NCBI GenBank assembly: GCA_902632555.1
Contig: CACPCZ010000002.1
Coordinates: 62,001-126,000 of the forward strand
Reading direction: 5' to 3'
Length of the DNA: 64,000 nucleotides
Source: an uncultured SAR86 cluster bacterium
Lineage (GTDB): Bacteria; Pseudomonadota; Gammaproteobacteria; Magnimaribacterales; D2472
Part shown: positions 28,279-36,691 of the stretch, one piece after another
Numbering within the stretch: position 1 is the first letter of the stretch
Layout of the letters: each line of letters begins with the position of its first letter
Position numbers and translations under genes: made by a program
The notes under the pieces: model-generated
Databases searched by the model: none
What the model saw: only the letters and a program-made list of their open reading frames with translations
Told to the model about the DNA's origin: nothing

Positions 28279-28876
28279 GGTCTCTTTCAATGGATGAAAG
28301 GCTATCAAGAAAACCAGGTCTCTCAAAAATAGCTTTTTGATAATCTATAAGTGGCTTTAAATGCCTATTTACTGGAAGCTTTATTCCAATTGAGGGAAGC
28401 CTCCAAAGAATTGGAGCGAAACAACAATCTACAAGTGTAAATTCATCGCTCATAAAAAATTTAAATTCTTTGAATGTTGGTGCAATTGAAGATATTTCAT
28501 GGAGTAACTCCTCTCTAATTTTCATGAGCTCCTTTTCGGTTTTATTACCTTCAATTAAAGAATCTACCATTGGGCACCATTCTCTATCTATTCTTAACAT
28601 CAATGTTCTGCTGTTTGCTCTTGAAACTGGATACACAGGCAGTAAAGGAGGATGAGGAAATCTCTCATCAAGATACTCCATCATTACAGATGGATCGTGT
28701 ATTGCAAGATCCCTATCAACTAAAATTGGCAATTTATGATATGGACTAATTGACAGAATTTCATCTGGGGTTTCTTCAGGTTTAGCTTCATTTATTTCTG
28801 CTGATATGTCTTTTTCAGCAAGAACTATTCTTACCCTTTGGCTGTAATGATCGTCTCTGTCTGAATATAAAATCAT
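28265..28876 (-). CDS. sspA: Stringent starvation protein A
   Basis: A GST-fold RNA-polymerase-associated protein. The thioredoxin-like N-terminus 'MILYSDRDDHYSQRVRIVLAEKDI' style start and 'SPYHKLPILVDRDLAIHDPSVMMEYLDERFPHPPLLP' are typical of SspA rather than of catalytic GSTs. The C-terminal helical domain includes 'FTLVDCCFAPILWRL'. Length is 203. It directly follows petC (4-bp overlap), as in many gammaproteobacteria (rplM-rpsI-petABC-sspA). sspB is not next to it. Confidence 0.93.
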   Translation of the reverse strand: MILYSDRDDHYSQRVRIVLAEKDISAEINEAKPEETPDEILSISPYHKLPILVDRDLAIHDPSVMMEYLDERFPHPPLLPVYPVSRANSRTLMLRIDREWCPMVDSLIEGNKTEKELMKIREELLHEISSIAPTFKEFKFFMSDEFTLVDCCFAPILWRLPSIGIKLPVNRHLKPLIDYQKAIFERPGFLDSLSSIERDLKAE

Positions 28877-29718
28877 GCTTTCCCCTTTTTCATATTGTAA
28901 TCTTTATGGAACTCTCTATAAAGTAAAGATGATAATGCTGTAAAAATTAAAAAATAAAAAACTACATACCAGCCTATCCTTTCTCTTGTTGCTTTTATTG
29001 GCTCTCCAACGTATACCAAAAAATTTGTCAAATCATATATCAAAGAGTCAAATTCTTCTTTATTTAGTTGTCCAGTCCCCTCTTCAACTTCCAAAAAGCC
29101 GCACTTCTCTTTTGTTATAGTATTTCCCTGATCGTCTCTTTTTTCACCACCATTTCTGGCTAAAACAGGAATATTTTTACATACCAGTCTTTGGTTACCC
29201 TGAAGAGCCATTAAAACATTAGGCATTGCGGTTCCAGGATAAACTAAATTATTAACTCCATATTGTTTAGAGGCGTCCTCATAATAGGCTCTCAAATATG
29301 AATATATCCAATCGTCGCCTTTATATCTAGAAACTAAGGTTAAATCTGGAGGAGCAACACCAAACCATTTTGCTGATTCCTCTGCGGGCATAGAACCAGT
29401 CATCAAATCTCCGGGCTTAATTGATTTATCAAAAACTAAATTTTCAAAAAATATATCTTCGGGTATTTGAAGATCGCTAGCAACCCTTCCCCATCTCGAA
29501 TATTTTAAAGAATGACATCCATAGCAATAGTTAATGTATGTTGCAGCACCTCTTTGCAATGATTCAATATCATTAAGGGAATATTTGAATACATCACACT
29601 CTCCATAATCCTTACATGCGCCTCCTGCGGCAGCATTGATATTTAGAGAAAATAATAAAATACTAAAAAGAAAAATAAATTTATAAATTAAATCTTCTTT
29701 TAAATAACTTAGGATCAT
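28873..29718 (-). CDS. petC: Cytochrome c1 of the bc1 complex
   Basis: A haem c subunit that accepts electrons from the Rieske protein. It has an N-terminal signal ('FIFLFSILLFSLNINAAAGG'), the haem-binding 'NYCYGCHSLKYSRWG' (CxxCH near residue 65), and the axial Met region 'VYPGTAMPNVLM'. A C-terminal membrane anchor is near residues 247-268 ('WYVVFYFLIFTALSSLLYREF'). Length is 281. It overlaps petB by 4 bp. Confidence 0.96.
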   Translation of the reverse strand: MILSYLKEDLIYKFIFLFSILLFSLNINAAAGGACKDYGECDVFKYSLNDIESLQRGAATYINYCYGCHSLKYSRWGRVASDLQIPEDIFFENLVFDKSIKPGDLMTGSMPAEESAKWFGVAPPDLTLVSRYKGDDWIYSYLRAYYEDASKQYGVNNLVYPGTAMPNVLMALQGNQRLVCKNIPVLARNGGEKRDDQGNTITKEKCGFLEVEEGTGQLNKEEFDSLIYDLTNFLVYVGEPIKATRERIGWYVVFYFLIFTALSSLLYREFHKDYNMKKGKA

Positions 29719-30932
29719 AATCTATCTGGAACTTCTTTTGTGGTCTCATATTTTGTATATATCGGCATTAACAAAAAATATGCAAAATATATTACAGTAC
29801 ATACAACACTCATAATTTTTCTAACCTCAGTTACTCCAACTGTTCCCAAATATCCTAAAGTAAGAAAACTTACTCCAAATAATGTGATAGCTATTTTGCT
29901 GTATATACCTTTATATCTGATTGAAGCTACTTTACTTCTGTCTAACCATGGAACAACAAAAAATATTGCTACACCTGCGGCCATAACAATTAAACCACCT
30001 AGAGGATCAGGAATTGCTCTTAGCATTGTATAAAATGGTGCGTAATACCAAACTGGGGCAATGTGATCAGGAGTTACCAAAGGATTAGCCTCTTCAAAGT
30101 TAGCCATTTCAATAAAATAACCTCCTCCTTCAGGAAAGAAGAACATTATTATTGAAAAAACTGTCATAAATACACCTATAGCTACTAAGGCATTTAAAAC
30201 TTTATATGGAAAGAACGGAACACTATCTAGAGGGACGCCATCATCGTCAAGAAATTCTTCAATATCAACTCCCTCTGGATTACCAGCCCCAACTTCATGT
30301 AAAGCAACTAAATGTAAAAAAACTAAGGCTATTAACACAAGTGGAAGAGCAACAACATGTAAGGCAAAAAATCTTGACACAGTGATACCTGAAATATAAT
30401 AGTCACCTCTTACCCATAATTCTAGTGATTCTCCAATATATGGAATTGCTCCAAATAAAGAAATGATTACCTGTGCTCCCCAGTATGACATTTGACCATA
30501 TGGTAGAACGTATCCTAAGAATCCTTCTGCCATCATGGCAAGATAGATAGTGCACCCAAAAATCCATACAAGTTCTTTAGGCTTTTGATATGAGCCGTAT
30601 AAAAGACCTCTAAACATATGGAGGTATACAACTGCAAAAAATAATGAGGCGCCAGTGGTATGCATGTATCTTATAACCCACCCATAATCGACATCTCGCA
30701 TAATATATTCAATGGATGAGAAAGCCTGCTCCTCAGTATTTGAATATGGCATTATTAACCATATACCTGTAACTATTTGAATGATAAGAGTCACGGCTGC
30801 CAAAGCACCAAATAGGTACCAAAAATTAACTTTAGATGGAACGGGATGTTTTGAAAGATGTCTCTCAAAAGTATTAACTATAGGCAATCTTGTATTAAGC
30901 CATGAAAATAATTTGCCTGCTATTTCGGTCAT
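29715..30932 (-). CDS. petB: Cytochrome b of the bc1 complex
   Basis: A membrane quinol oxidase subunit with two b haems. I start it at 30932 ('MTEIAGKLFSWLNTRLP'), 2 bp after the petA stop and 8 nt after a GGGAG site. The track start 24 bp upstream lies inside petA. Haem ligands are in 'YMHTTGASLFFAVVYLHMFRG' and the 'FALHVVALPLVLIALVFLHLV' helix. The Qo motif is PVWY ('APVWYYAPFY') instead of PEWY, a variant I recall from beta/gammaproteobacterial complexes. Length is 405. Confidence 0.96.
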   Translation of the reverse strand: MTEIAGKLFSWLNTRLPIVNTFERHLSKHPVPSKVNFWYLFGALAAVTLIIQIVTGIWLIMPYSNTEEQAFSSIEYIMRDVDYGWVIRYMHTTGASLFFAVVYLHMFRGLLYGSYQKPKELVWIFGCTIYLAMMAEGFLGYVLPYGQMSYWGAQVIISLFGAIPYIGESLELWVRGDYYISGITVSRFFALHVVALPLVLIALVFLHLVALHEVGAGNPEGVDIEEFLDDDGVPLDSVPFFPYKVLNALVAIGVFMTVFSIIMFFFPEGGGYFIEMANFEEANPLVTPDHIAPVWYYAPFYTMLRAIPDPLGGLIVMAAGVAIFFVVPWLDRSKVASIRYKGIYSKIAITLFGVSFLTLGYLGTVGVTEVRKIMSVVCTVIYFAYFLLMPIYTKYETTKEVPDRL

Positions 30933-30933
30933 T

Positions 30934-31515
30934 TTATAACTCCCTGTCCTCTCCAATAGTTAATATACTCCCATCAAACATATGCGGTGGCACTAATAAA
31001 TTTGTTGATGCTGGAACACCTTTAAAAACTCTTCCTACAATATCGAACATTGAACCATGGCAAGGACAAAAAAATCCACCATTCCATGTAGCATCCCAAG
31101 GCTTGGGTTCAACCTCAGGAAAATATTTTGGAGCACATCCTAAATGAGTGCATACACCTGAAAAAACTGAATATTCTGGATTTTTTGATCTTGAAGGATT
31201 TAAGCCTTTATAAGGTTCTTCAATTAAATCTGAATTAGGGTCGGCTAATTTAGGTACACTCAGATCTAGAGATGCCAAGCTCTCTTTAGTATGTCTCACT
31301 ATGAAAACTGGCTGTTTTCTCCAGGCGACTTGTATTTGTTGTCCAAATTGCATTTTTGATACATCTAATTTTACTGCTGCACCTGCGGCTTTAGCTTTTG
31401 CACTTGGGTTCCATGCAGCAATAAAGGGTGTCGCTGCAAATGGAATACCAGAAAGACCAACGGCGCTTGTCAAGCCAATTAATACTTTTCTTCTTGTCTT
31501 ATCTTTTTCTTGCAT
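30934..31515 (-). CDS. petA: Rieske iron-sulfur subunit of the bc1 complex
   Basis: Carries the 2Fe-2S cluster between ubiquinol and cytochrome c1. Cluster ligands and disulfide cysteines are in 'CTHLGCAP' and 'CPCHGSMFD'. The N-terminus 'KTRRKVLIGLTSAVGLSG' is a twin-arginine-type uncleaved anchor. Length is 193. It is the first gene of petABC, with a TATAAT -10 candidate upstream. Confidence 0.97.
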   Translation of the reverse strand: MQEKDKTRRKVLIGLTSAVGLSGIPFAATPFIAAWNPSAKAKAAGAAVKLDVSKMQFGQQIQVAWRKQPVFIVRHTKESLASLDLSVPKLADPNSDLIEEPYKGLNPSRSKNPEYSVFSGVCTHLGCAPKYFPEVEPKPWDATWNGGFFCPCHGSMFDIVGRVFKGVPASTNLLVPPHMFDGSILTIGEDREL

Positions 31516-31546
31516 TCAGGCTGTGTGCTACTCAAATAACGCAAAA

Positions 31547-31552
31547 ATTATA
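31547..31552 (-). promoter_or_regulatory. Candidate -10 box for petABC-sspA
   Basis: A perfect TATAAT (minus strand 31552-31547) lies 32 bp upstream of the petA ATG in the 99-bp rpsI-petA gap. No good -35 is seen 16-18 bp upstream. The surrounding sequence is very AT-rich, so a chance match is possible. The gap is one of the few with space for a promoter. Confidence 0.35.
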
Positions 31553-31614
31553 ACATAATTATGCAATATAAAATTTAGTTATAATTGAAAATAAGTATTA
31601 AATATTTAGGATAA

Positions 31615-32007
31615 TTATCTTTTAGAAAACTGCTTACTTTTTCTAGCTTTAACAAGACCAGGTTTCTTTCTCTCTACCCTTCTAGGATCTCTAGTAAGAA
31701 GGCCTGCTTTCTTAAGTTGAGGCCTCAATTCCTCATCATATGAAGTTAAAGCTCTTGAAATACCATGACGAATTGCACCAGCTTGACCGAAACTACCACC
31801 GCCTTTAACTTTTACATCCAGATCAACTTTCTCAATTAAATCGACAAGCTCAAGTGGTTGCATAACAAGCATCTGCGCAACTTTTCTACCAAAGTATTCA
31901 TCAAGTTTTCTGTCATTTACTAAAATATTTCCTTTACCTTTTTTTAAATAAACTCTTGCTGAGGAAGTTTTTCTCCTACCTGTTGCGTAATGTACATCTG
32001 TGCTCAT
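31615..32007 (-). CDS. rpsI: 30S ribosomal protein uS9
   Basis: A small-subunit head protein whose C-terminal tail reaches the P-site tRNA. '[20 protein letters not shown]', '[21 protein letters not shown]' and the terminal '[11 protein letters not shown]' are diagnostic. I choose the ATG at 32007, giving 130 residues as in E. coli and an ATGA overlap with the rplM stop. The track start five codons upstream lies within rplM. Confidence 0.97.
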   Translation of the reverse strand: MSTDVHYATGRRKTSSARVYLKKGKGNILVNDRKLDEYFGRKVAQMLVMQPLELVDLIEKVDLDVKVKGGGSFGQAGAIRHGISRALTSYDEELRPQLKKAGLLTRDPRRVERKKPGLVKARKSKQFSKR

Positions 32008-32438
32008 ATAGTTGGGTTCCACTCTTTAGGTTGTTGAGATTCATGATCATGACTGGGACCACGAAATACTTTTAATTTTTTTATAATAGATTTGCCTAAT
32101 TTATTTTTTGGTAACATTCCTTTAACAGCTTCTTCAATTATTTTTTCAGGATTTTTTTCATTAAGTTCTCTAAATGTTTTTGTTTTTAATCCCCCGGGAT
32201 AAAGTGAATGTGAATAATACTTCTTATTTTCAAATTTTGATCCCGTAACCCTTATCTTTTCAGCATTTATAACAACAACGTAATCTCCTCCATCTGTATG
32301 AGGTGTATACGTTGGTTTATCTTTGCCTCTTATTCTGTCAGCAATCTTTGTTGCAACCCTTCCTAAGACCATGTCAGCAACATCTATTACAAACCAATCT
32401 CTGTTAATGTTTTCTTTTTTTAATGAGAAAGTTTTCAT
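32004..32438 (-). CDS. rplM: 50S ribosomal protein uL13
   Basis: An early-assembly large-subunit protein. '[27 protein letters not shown]', '[19 protein letters not shown]' and '[13 protein letters not shown]' match uL13. I choose the second Met (32438, '[11 protein letters not shown]'), which matches the E. coli start. The ATG at 32444 is also possible. A strong sigma70 promoter upstream predicts a leader of about 15 nt. It is paired with rpsI as in nearly all bacteria. Confidence 0.97.
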   Translation of the reverse strand: MKTFSLKKENINRDWFVIDVADMVLGRVATKIADRIRGKDKPTYTPHTDGGDYVVVINAEKIRVTGSKFENKKYYSHSLYPGGLKTKTFRELNEKNPEKIIEEAVKGMLPKNKLGKSIIKKLKVFRGPSHDHESQQPKEWNPTI

Positions 32439-32459
32439 ATTCATTTAAATTGAGATCGA

Positions 32460-32488
32460 ATATTAATGTTTAGTGAGAAATATATCAA
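32460..32488 (-). promoter_or_regulatory. Sigma70 promoter of rplM-rpsI
   Basis: On the minus strand TTGATA (32488-32483) and TAATAT (32465-32460) are separated by exactly 17 bp in the 75-bp rplM-zapE gap. The predicted start near 32453 leaves a leader of roughly 15 nt. This is one of the clearest promoter matches in the window and fits a highly expressed r-protein operon. Confidence 0.6.
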
Positions 32489-32519
32489 TGTTTATAGGTA
32501 TTTTAATTAAAAAATTTGG

Positions 32520-33560
32520 CTAACTTAAATGGTGAAATGAAATCATTTCCTTCAGTCTGCTTTCACATCTATCCCAAATAATCCCTAATTTTTCTCCAGA
32601 ATAGGTCTTTGAAATATCATGGCTGTTAAAAAAGAATCTAACTTTTGATTTTTCTTTATATGCTATATCAACAAAAGAAATGAACCTTCTTATTATATCA
32701 AGCGAATCGTCATCACACTCCATGAAATCACTTATAAAAATCCAATCATATCTGTCACATATAAAAATATAGTCATCTGTGCCTGTTGCCTGTCTAAAGA
32801 AATTCGAAAATTCTATCCATAATAAATTATTAATAACCAGCTTACATTCAAAATCTCTATTATTGACTGCAAGTTTTGAACTCAAAAATTTCTCAGCATC
32901 AACATTGCCGCTAATTAGTTCTCTAATATCATTATCTGAATAATTTTTAGCATCAGCATTAAATTCCATAATTTTTTTTGTCCTATAGTCGGTTCCTGCA
33001 TCAAGTTCAAAAATCTCCAATTTCTGTTTTAGTATTTCCATAGAATCTAAAAATTTTTTTCTTTGTAAGCCGTCTTTGTATAAATCATTCGGATGTGCAT
33101 TTGATGTAATAATAATATTTAATCCGTCATGAATTAGTTCAGAGATCAGGTTGCCAATTATCATCGCATCAGCAACATCTTCAACTTGAAATTCATCAAT
33201 AAAAAGCAACTGACAATCTTTATAAAGCGCCTTCTTTACCTTGATTAGAGGATTTTTTTTGCCTGAATATTCAGAAAGTTTCTTATGAATAAATTTCATC
33301 AGATCAATATAGTGAAAGCTCTTTGTAACTATATTTGTGCAACTTTTTATAAAAGTTTGTGTAATAAGAGTTTTTCCTCTGCCTACATCACCCCAGATAT
33401 ATATTCCTGACTTTTTTATATTTTTTTTGATCCTAAGATTAAAAATACTCTTTTTATTAAATTCTATTGAGCAAAGATTATCTATTAAAATAATTTGTGA
33501 GGAATCGGGTTTAATACCTTGGTTTTTTAGTTCATCAATGATATTTTGTGAAGCTGGCAT
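32520..33560 (-). CDS. zapE: Cell division ATPase ZapE (AFG1/LACE1 family)
   Basis: A P-loop ATPase that associates with the FtsZ ring in E. coli. Walker A is 'IWGDVGRGKTLI' (near residue 57) and Walker B 'LLFIDEFQVEDVADAMI'. 'TSNAHPNDLYKDGLQRKKFLDSMEIL' is a family-specific segment. At 346 residues it has a shorter N-terminus than E. coli ZapE (375). It lies near rplM as in E. coli. Its ATG is separated from the oppositely oriented degS ATG by a single base. Confidence 0.93.
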   Translation of the reverse strand: MPASQNIIDELKNQGIKPDSSQIILIDNLCSIEFNKKSIFNLRIKKNIKKSGIYIWGDVGRGKTLITQTFIKSCTNIVTKSFHYIDLMKFIHKKLSEYSGKKNPLIKVKKALYKDCQLLFIDEFQVEDVADAMIIGNLISELIHDGLNIIITSNAHPNDLYKDGLQRKKFLDSMEILKQKLEIFELDAGTDYRTKKIMEFNADAKNYSDNDIRELISGNVDAEKFLSSKLAVNNRDFECKLVINNLLWIEFSNFFRQATGTDDYIFICDRYDWIFISDFMECDDDSLDIIRRFISFVDIAYKEKSKVRFFFNSHDISKTYSGEKLGIIWDRCESRLKEMISFHHLS

Positions 33561-33561
33561 T

Positions 33562-34548
33562 ATGAAACAATCTCGAACATATGGATTAAATTATTTACTT
33601 GTTATTTTCTTAACATTTGCAGTCACATGGTACTTTATAACAGATAACAAAAACAAATTAGTTTCGGCCGTTGATAAATCTATAGAATCAGTAGTAACAA
33701 TTTCTTCACAAAACAATTCCTCATATTCAAAAAGTAAAAATGGAATTGGATCAGGTGTAGTTTTTTCAAATGAAGGCTATATTGTTACTAATCTGCACAT
33801 CCTTAATAGCCAAAATATAAATGTAAAGCTATCTAACGGAAAGAACTATCCTGCTAATATTATTGGAATTGATAAAAACGCTGATATCGCTGTTCTTAAA
33901 ATAACAACTGAAGATGACCTTAATCCTATAAATATTGCGGATAGCGACAATCTTAAAATTGGAGACAAAGTTTTAGCAATTGGCAATCCATATGGAATTG
34001 GTATATCAGTTTCTAATGGCATTATTAGTGCAACTGGTCGAGATTATGGAAATCCATATCTTCAATTAATTCAAACAGATGCAGCAATTAATCCTGGAAA
34101 TTCTGGTGGGGCTTTAATAAATGAAAACGGAAATCTTATTGGAATTAACTCAAAAATTTTTTCAAGCACTGGAGCATATCAAGGTATAGGTTTTGCAATT
34201 CCATCCAATCTTGTTGTGGAGATAGCAACACAACTGATTAGGTTTGGTAAGGTAAAGTCACTATGGATTGGCAATTTCAGAGTTTCTCAAATAAATCTTA
34301 AAATAAACAATAAGTTTACGCCGGGTCTAAGGATTGTAGAGATGGAAAAAATAGGGCCACTTTTCGAAAAAGGCATTAAAATTAATGACATTATAATCGG
34401 AATTAACGATCAGGATAGCAATTGGAATAATCTAATACAGTCTTTAAGATTTGCTACACTTGGAGAAAATTTAAAACTTGACTTTTACACTTACTCTAAT
34501 GAATTTCAAACATATGAATTTAAATACTTAGACGAAATGGTCAACTAG
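33562..34548 (+). CDS. degS: DegS-type membrane-anchored serine protease
   Basis: An HtrA-family protease that in E. coli cleaves RseA to start the sigmaE envelope response. The start at 33562 gives a short basic head and one anchor helix ('NYLLVIFLTFAVTWYFI'). The longer track ORF merely runs antisense through zapE. The triad is visible: His in 'GYIVTNLHIL', Asp in 'DKNADIAVLKI', Ser in 'NPGNSGGALIN'. One PDZ domain follows from about residue 235. At 328 residues with a single PDZ and an anchor it fits DegS better than DegP/DegQ. Confidence 0.88.
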   Translation: MKQSRTYGLNYLLVIFLTFAVTWYFITDNKNKLVSAVDKSIESVVTISSQNNSSYSKSKNGIGSGVVFSNEGYIVTNLHILNSQNINVKLSNGKNYPANIIGIDKNADIAVLKITTEDDLNPINIADSDNLKIGDKVLAIGNPYGIGISVSNGIISATGRDYGNPYLQLIQTDAAINPGNSGGALINENGNLIGINSKIFSSTGAYQGIGFAIPSNLVVEIATQLIRFGKVKSLWIGNFRVSQINLKINNKFTPGLRIVEMEKIGPLFEKGIKINDIIIGINDQDSNWNNLIQSLRFATLGENLKLDFYTYSNEFQTYEFKYLDEMVN

Positions 34549-35800
34549 GTAATCTCACAATATCAGCACCTAAATAATTAAGCTTCTCCTCAATTCGTTC
34601 ATATCCTCTATCGATATGATAGATTCTGTCTACTACAGTCTCGCCATTTGCACATAAGCCTGCCAAAATCAGACTAGCAGAAGCCCTAAGATCTGTTGCC
34701 ATTACTTGTGCACCATATATTGATTTAACTCCTTTAATCTTTGCATGATTGCCTTTGACCTCTATATTACATCCCATCCTATTCAACTCTAAAATATGCA
34801 TAAATCTATTCTCAAAAACAGTTTCATATATATTCGAAGTACCACTTGAAATTGCATTAATTACAGAAAATTGTGCCTGCATGTCAGTTGGAAATTCTGG
34901 GAAAGGAGCAGTTGTGATATCAACAGGACGTGGTGAATCCAAATCCATGTTAATTGATATTGAACTATCCTCATAATCGATATTTGCTCCTGCATTCCTT
35001 AATTTCTCAATTACTCTCATTAGTCTATTTGGATTTATTCCATTAATTGTAATATTGCCTTTTGTGACTGCAGCTGCAACAAGATAAGTTCCAGCCTCAA
35101 TTCTGTCAGCTGGAATGTCAAAAATTGTTCCAGAAAGTTTTTTGACACCATTTATTAATATTCTGTCTGATCCGGCTCCCTGAATGTCTGCACCCATAGA
35201 GTTTAGCATATTAGCTAGATCAACTATCTCAGGCTCTTTTGCAACATTTTCAAGTATTGTTGTACCTTCAGCAAGCGTCGCTGCCATCATTAAATTCTCT
35301 GTACCTGTAACTGTTATCCCATCAAATTTAATATTTGTGCCAAAAAGTTTTTTTGCCGATGCTTCAATGTAACCGTTTCTTAATTTAATAGAAGCGCCGA
35401 GCTGCTTTAGAGCATCCAAATGAAAATTTACTGGCCGAGTTCCAATGGCACAACCACCAGGTAACGCAATTTTAGCTTTTCCATATTTTGCTAAAAGTGG
35501 ACCGAGTACCAATATTGAAGCTCGCATTGTTTTTACTAGCTCATATCTAGCTTCAATGTCTTTGAGATTTGATGAAGATATTGTGAAATCCATGTTTTCA
35601 TCTAACAAGATTTCTGATCCCATTGAGCCTAATAGTTCAAACATTGTTGTAATATCTTGCAGATATGGAAGATTTTTTAAAACTACCTTTTCATCACACA
35701 AGATCGTAGCTGCTATCATTGGCAAAGCAGCATTTTTTGCACCAGAACAACTTATCTTTCCTGATAGGGAATTACCACCTTTGATGAGAAGTTTTTCCAT
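34541..35800 (-). CDS. murA: UDP-N-acetylglucosamine 1-carboxyvinyltransferase
   Basis: First committed step of peptidoglycan synthesis. 'GGNSLSGKISCSGAKNAALP' at the N-terminus and 'LPGGCAIGTRPVNFH' carry the catalytic Cys (fosfomycin target). 'PFPEFPTDMQAQFSV' and 'ATDLRASASLILAGL' are further signatures. Length is 419. It follows the BolA-like gene by 2 bp and overlaps degS tail-to-tail by 8 bp. Confidence 0.97.
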   Translation of the reverse strand: MEKLLIKGGNSLSGKISCSGAKNAALPMIAATILCDEKVVLKNLPYLQDITTMFELLGSMGSEILLDENMDFTISSSNLKDIEARYELVKTMRASILVLGPLLAKYGKAKIALPGGCAIGTRPVNFHLDALKQLGASIKLRNGYIEASAKKLFGTNIKFDGITVTGTENLMMAATLAEGTTILENVAKEPEIVDLANMLNSMGADIQGAGSDRILINGVKKLSGTIFDIPADRIEAGTYLVAAAVTKGNITINGINPNRLMRVIEKLRNAGANIDYEDSSISINMDLDSPRPVDITTAPFPEFPTDMQAQFSVINAISSGTSNIYETVFENRFMHILELNRMGCNIEVKGNHAKIKGVKSIYGAQVMATDLRASASLILAGLCANGETVVDRIYHIDRGYERIEEKLNYLGADIVRLPS

Positions 35801-35802
35801 GA

Positions 35803-36018
35803 CTAGCTTGATCTAGTTTCTAGACTGAGTGCATGAAGCTCACCAGACTCAAATTTATTTTCTAAAAGCTTCATGATTTTCTTATGTTGATTTACAAGTG
35901 ACATATCTTTGAAAGCCTCTGAAACAACAATTAATCTAAGATTGCATGCATCTCCCTCAAATGTACACACTGCATCAGGAATGTTTTTTAGAATGGTACT
36001 TTCAATAATATCTCGCAT
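35803..36018 (-). CDS. ibaG: BolA-family protein IbaG
   Basis: A small (71-residue) class II KH-like protein of the BolA family, which cooperates with monothiol glutaredoxins in iron-sulfur trafficking. 'RLIVVSEAFKDMSLVNQHKKIMKLLENKF' with 'LHALSLETRS' is the family core. Position between mlaC and murA is exactly that of ibaG (yrbA) in E. coli. A Cys ('DACNLRLI') sits where some BolA proteins have their metal ligand. Confidence 0.9.
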   Translation of the reverse strand: MRDIIESTILKNIPDAVCTFEGDACNLRLIVVSEAFKDMSLVNQHKKIMKLLENKFESGELHALSLETRSS

Positions 36019-36642
36019 TTAAGTGATTCCTGCAGTTCCAGCATCTGAAACCCAGTTCTCTAAAGTCAAAGCAATATTTTCATCATGTGTAATTGCTAAT
36101 GCTTGAAACTGATTTCTAAAAGTTAATCCCAAATTAACTCCATTGATAATAATATTAACTATTTTCCATCCATCTTTACTATTTCTAAGTTTGTATGAAA
36201 TTGGATATGTGCTCGTACCGGTATCAAGAATTTGTTTAACTTCAACATTTTGCAGAGTTATATCTTTATCATCCGGAAATTTTGTTGTAATTGTTGAATT
36301 TCCCCACTGTGCTAAAGTTTCTGCATAAGTATCTAACAGAGAATCTTTAAAAATGTTTACAAATTGTAATCTCTCATCTTTTGTTGCAAGAAGATAATAT
36401 TTTTTTCCCATTACGCTAGCAGCAACTCTTCTAAAGTCGATCATTGGCTCAAAAATTTCTTTAATTTTTTGTTCGTAAAGTTCTCTATTAGTTTCAAATA
36501 AAAATGCCTCGGTTGTTAGGATCTCAACCATTTTCTGAGCATTTGTATCTATGAAAAGATAAGGATTTTCCTCTGAGTAAAGTTTATATGAATTTAAAAG
36601 AATAAAAAAAAGAAGAAAATTATTTTTAAGTAGTTGTAACAT
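36019..36642 (-). CDS. mlaC: Phospholipid-binding protein MlaC
   Basis: A periplasmic carrier that moves phospholipids between the outer membrane and the MlaFEDB ABC transporter. I start it at 36642, giving a signal peptide 'NNFLLFFILLNSYKLYS'. The track start 45 bp upstream adds a hydrophilic stretch before it. 'IFEPMIDFRRVAASVMGKKYYLLA' and 'FKDSLLDTYAETLAQW' are MlaC-type. Its 207 residues fit. It is adjacent to ibaG and murA as in E. coli, but mlaF, mlaE, mlaD and mlaB are not in this window. Confidence 0.9.
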   Translation of the reverse strand: MLQLLKNNFLLFFILLNSYKLYSEENPYLFIDTNAQKMVEILTTEAFLFETNRELYEQKIKEIFEPMIDFRRVAASVMGKKYYLLATKDERLQFVNIFKDSLLDTYAETLAQWGNSTITTKFPDDKDITLQNVEVKQILDTGTSTYPISYKLRNSKDGWKIVNIIINGVNLGLTFRNQFQALAITHDENIALTLENWVSDAGTAGIT

Positions 36643-36691
36643 TAGTCTATTATAACATTTGAATATTTCATTATTTTCAAAAAACATAATT

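Noticed and set aside
33337-33561. Long N-terminal extension of the degS ORF
   Set aside because: It runs antisense through zapE codons. The anchor helix and family start begin at 33562.
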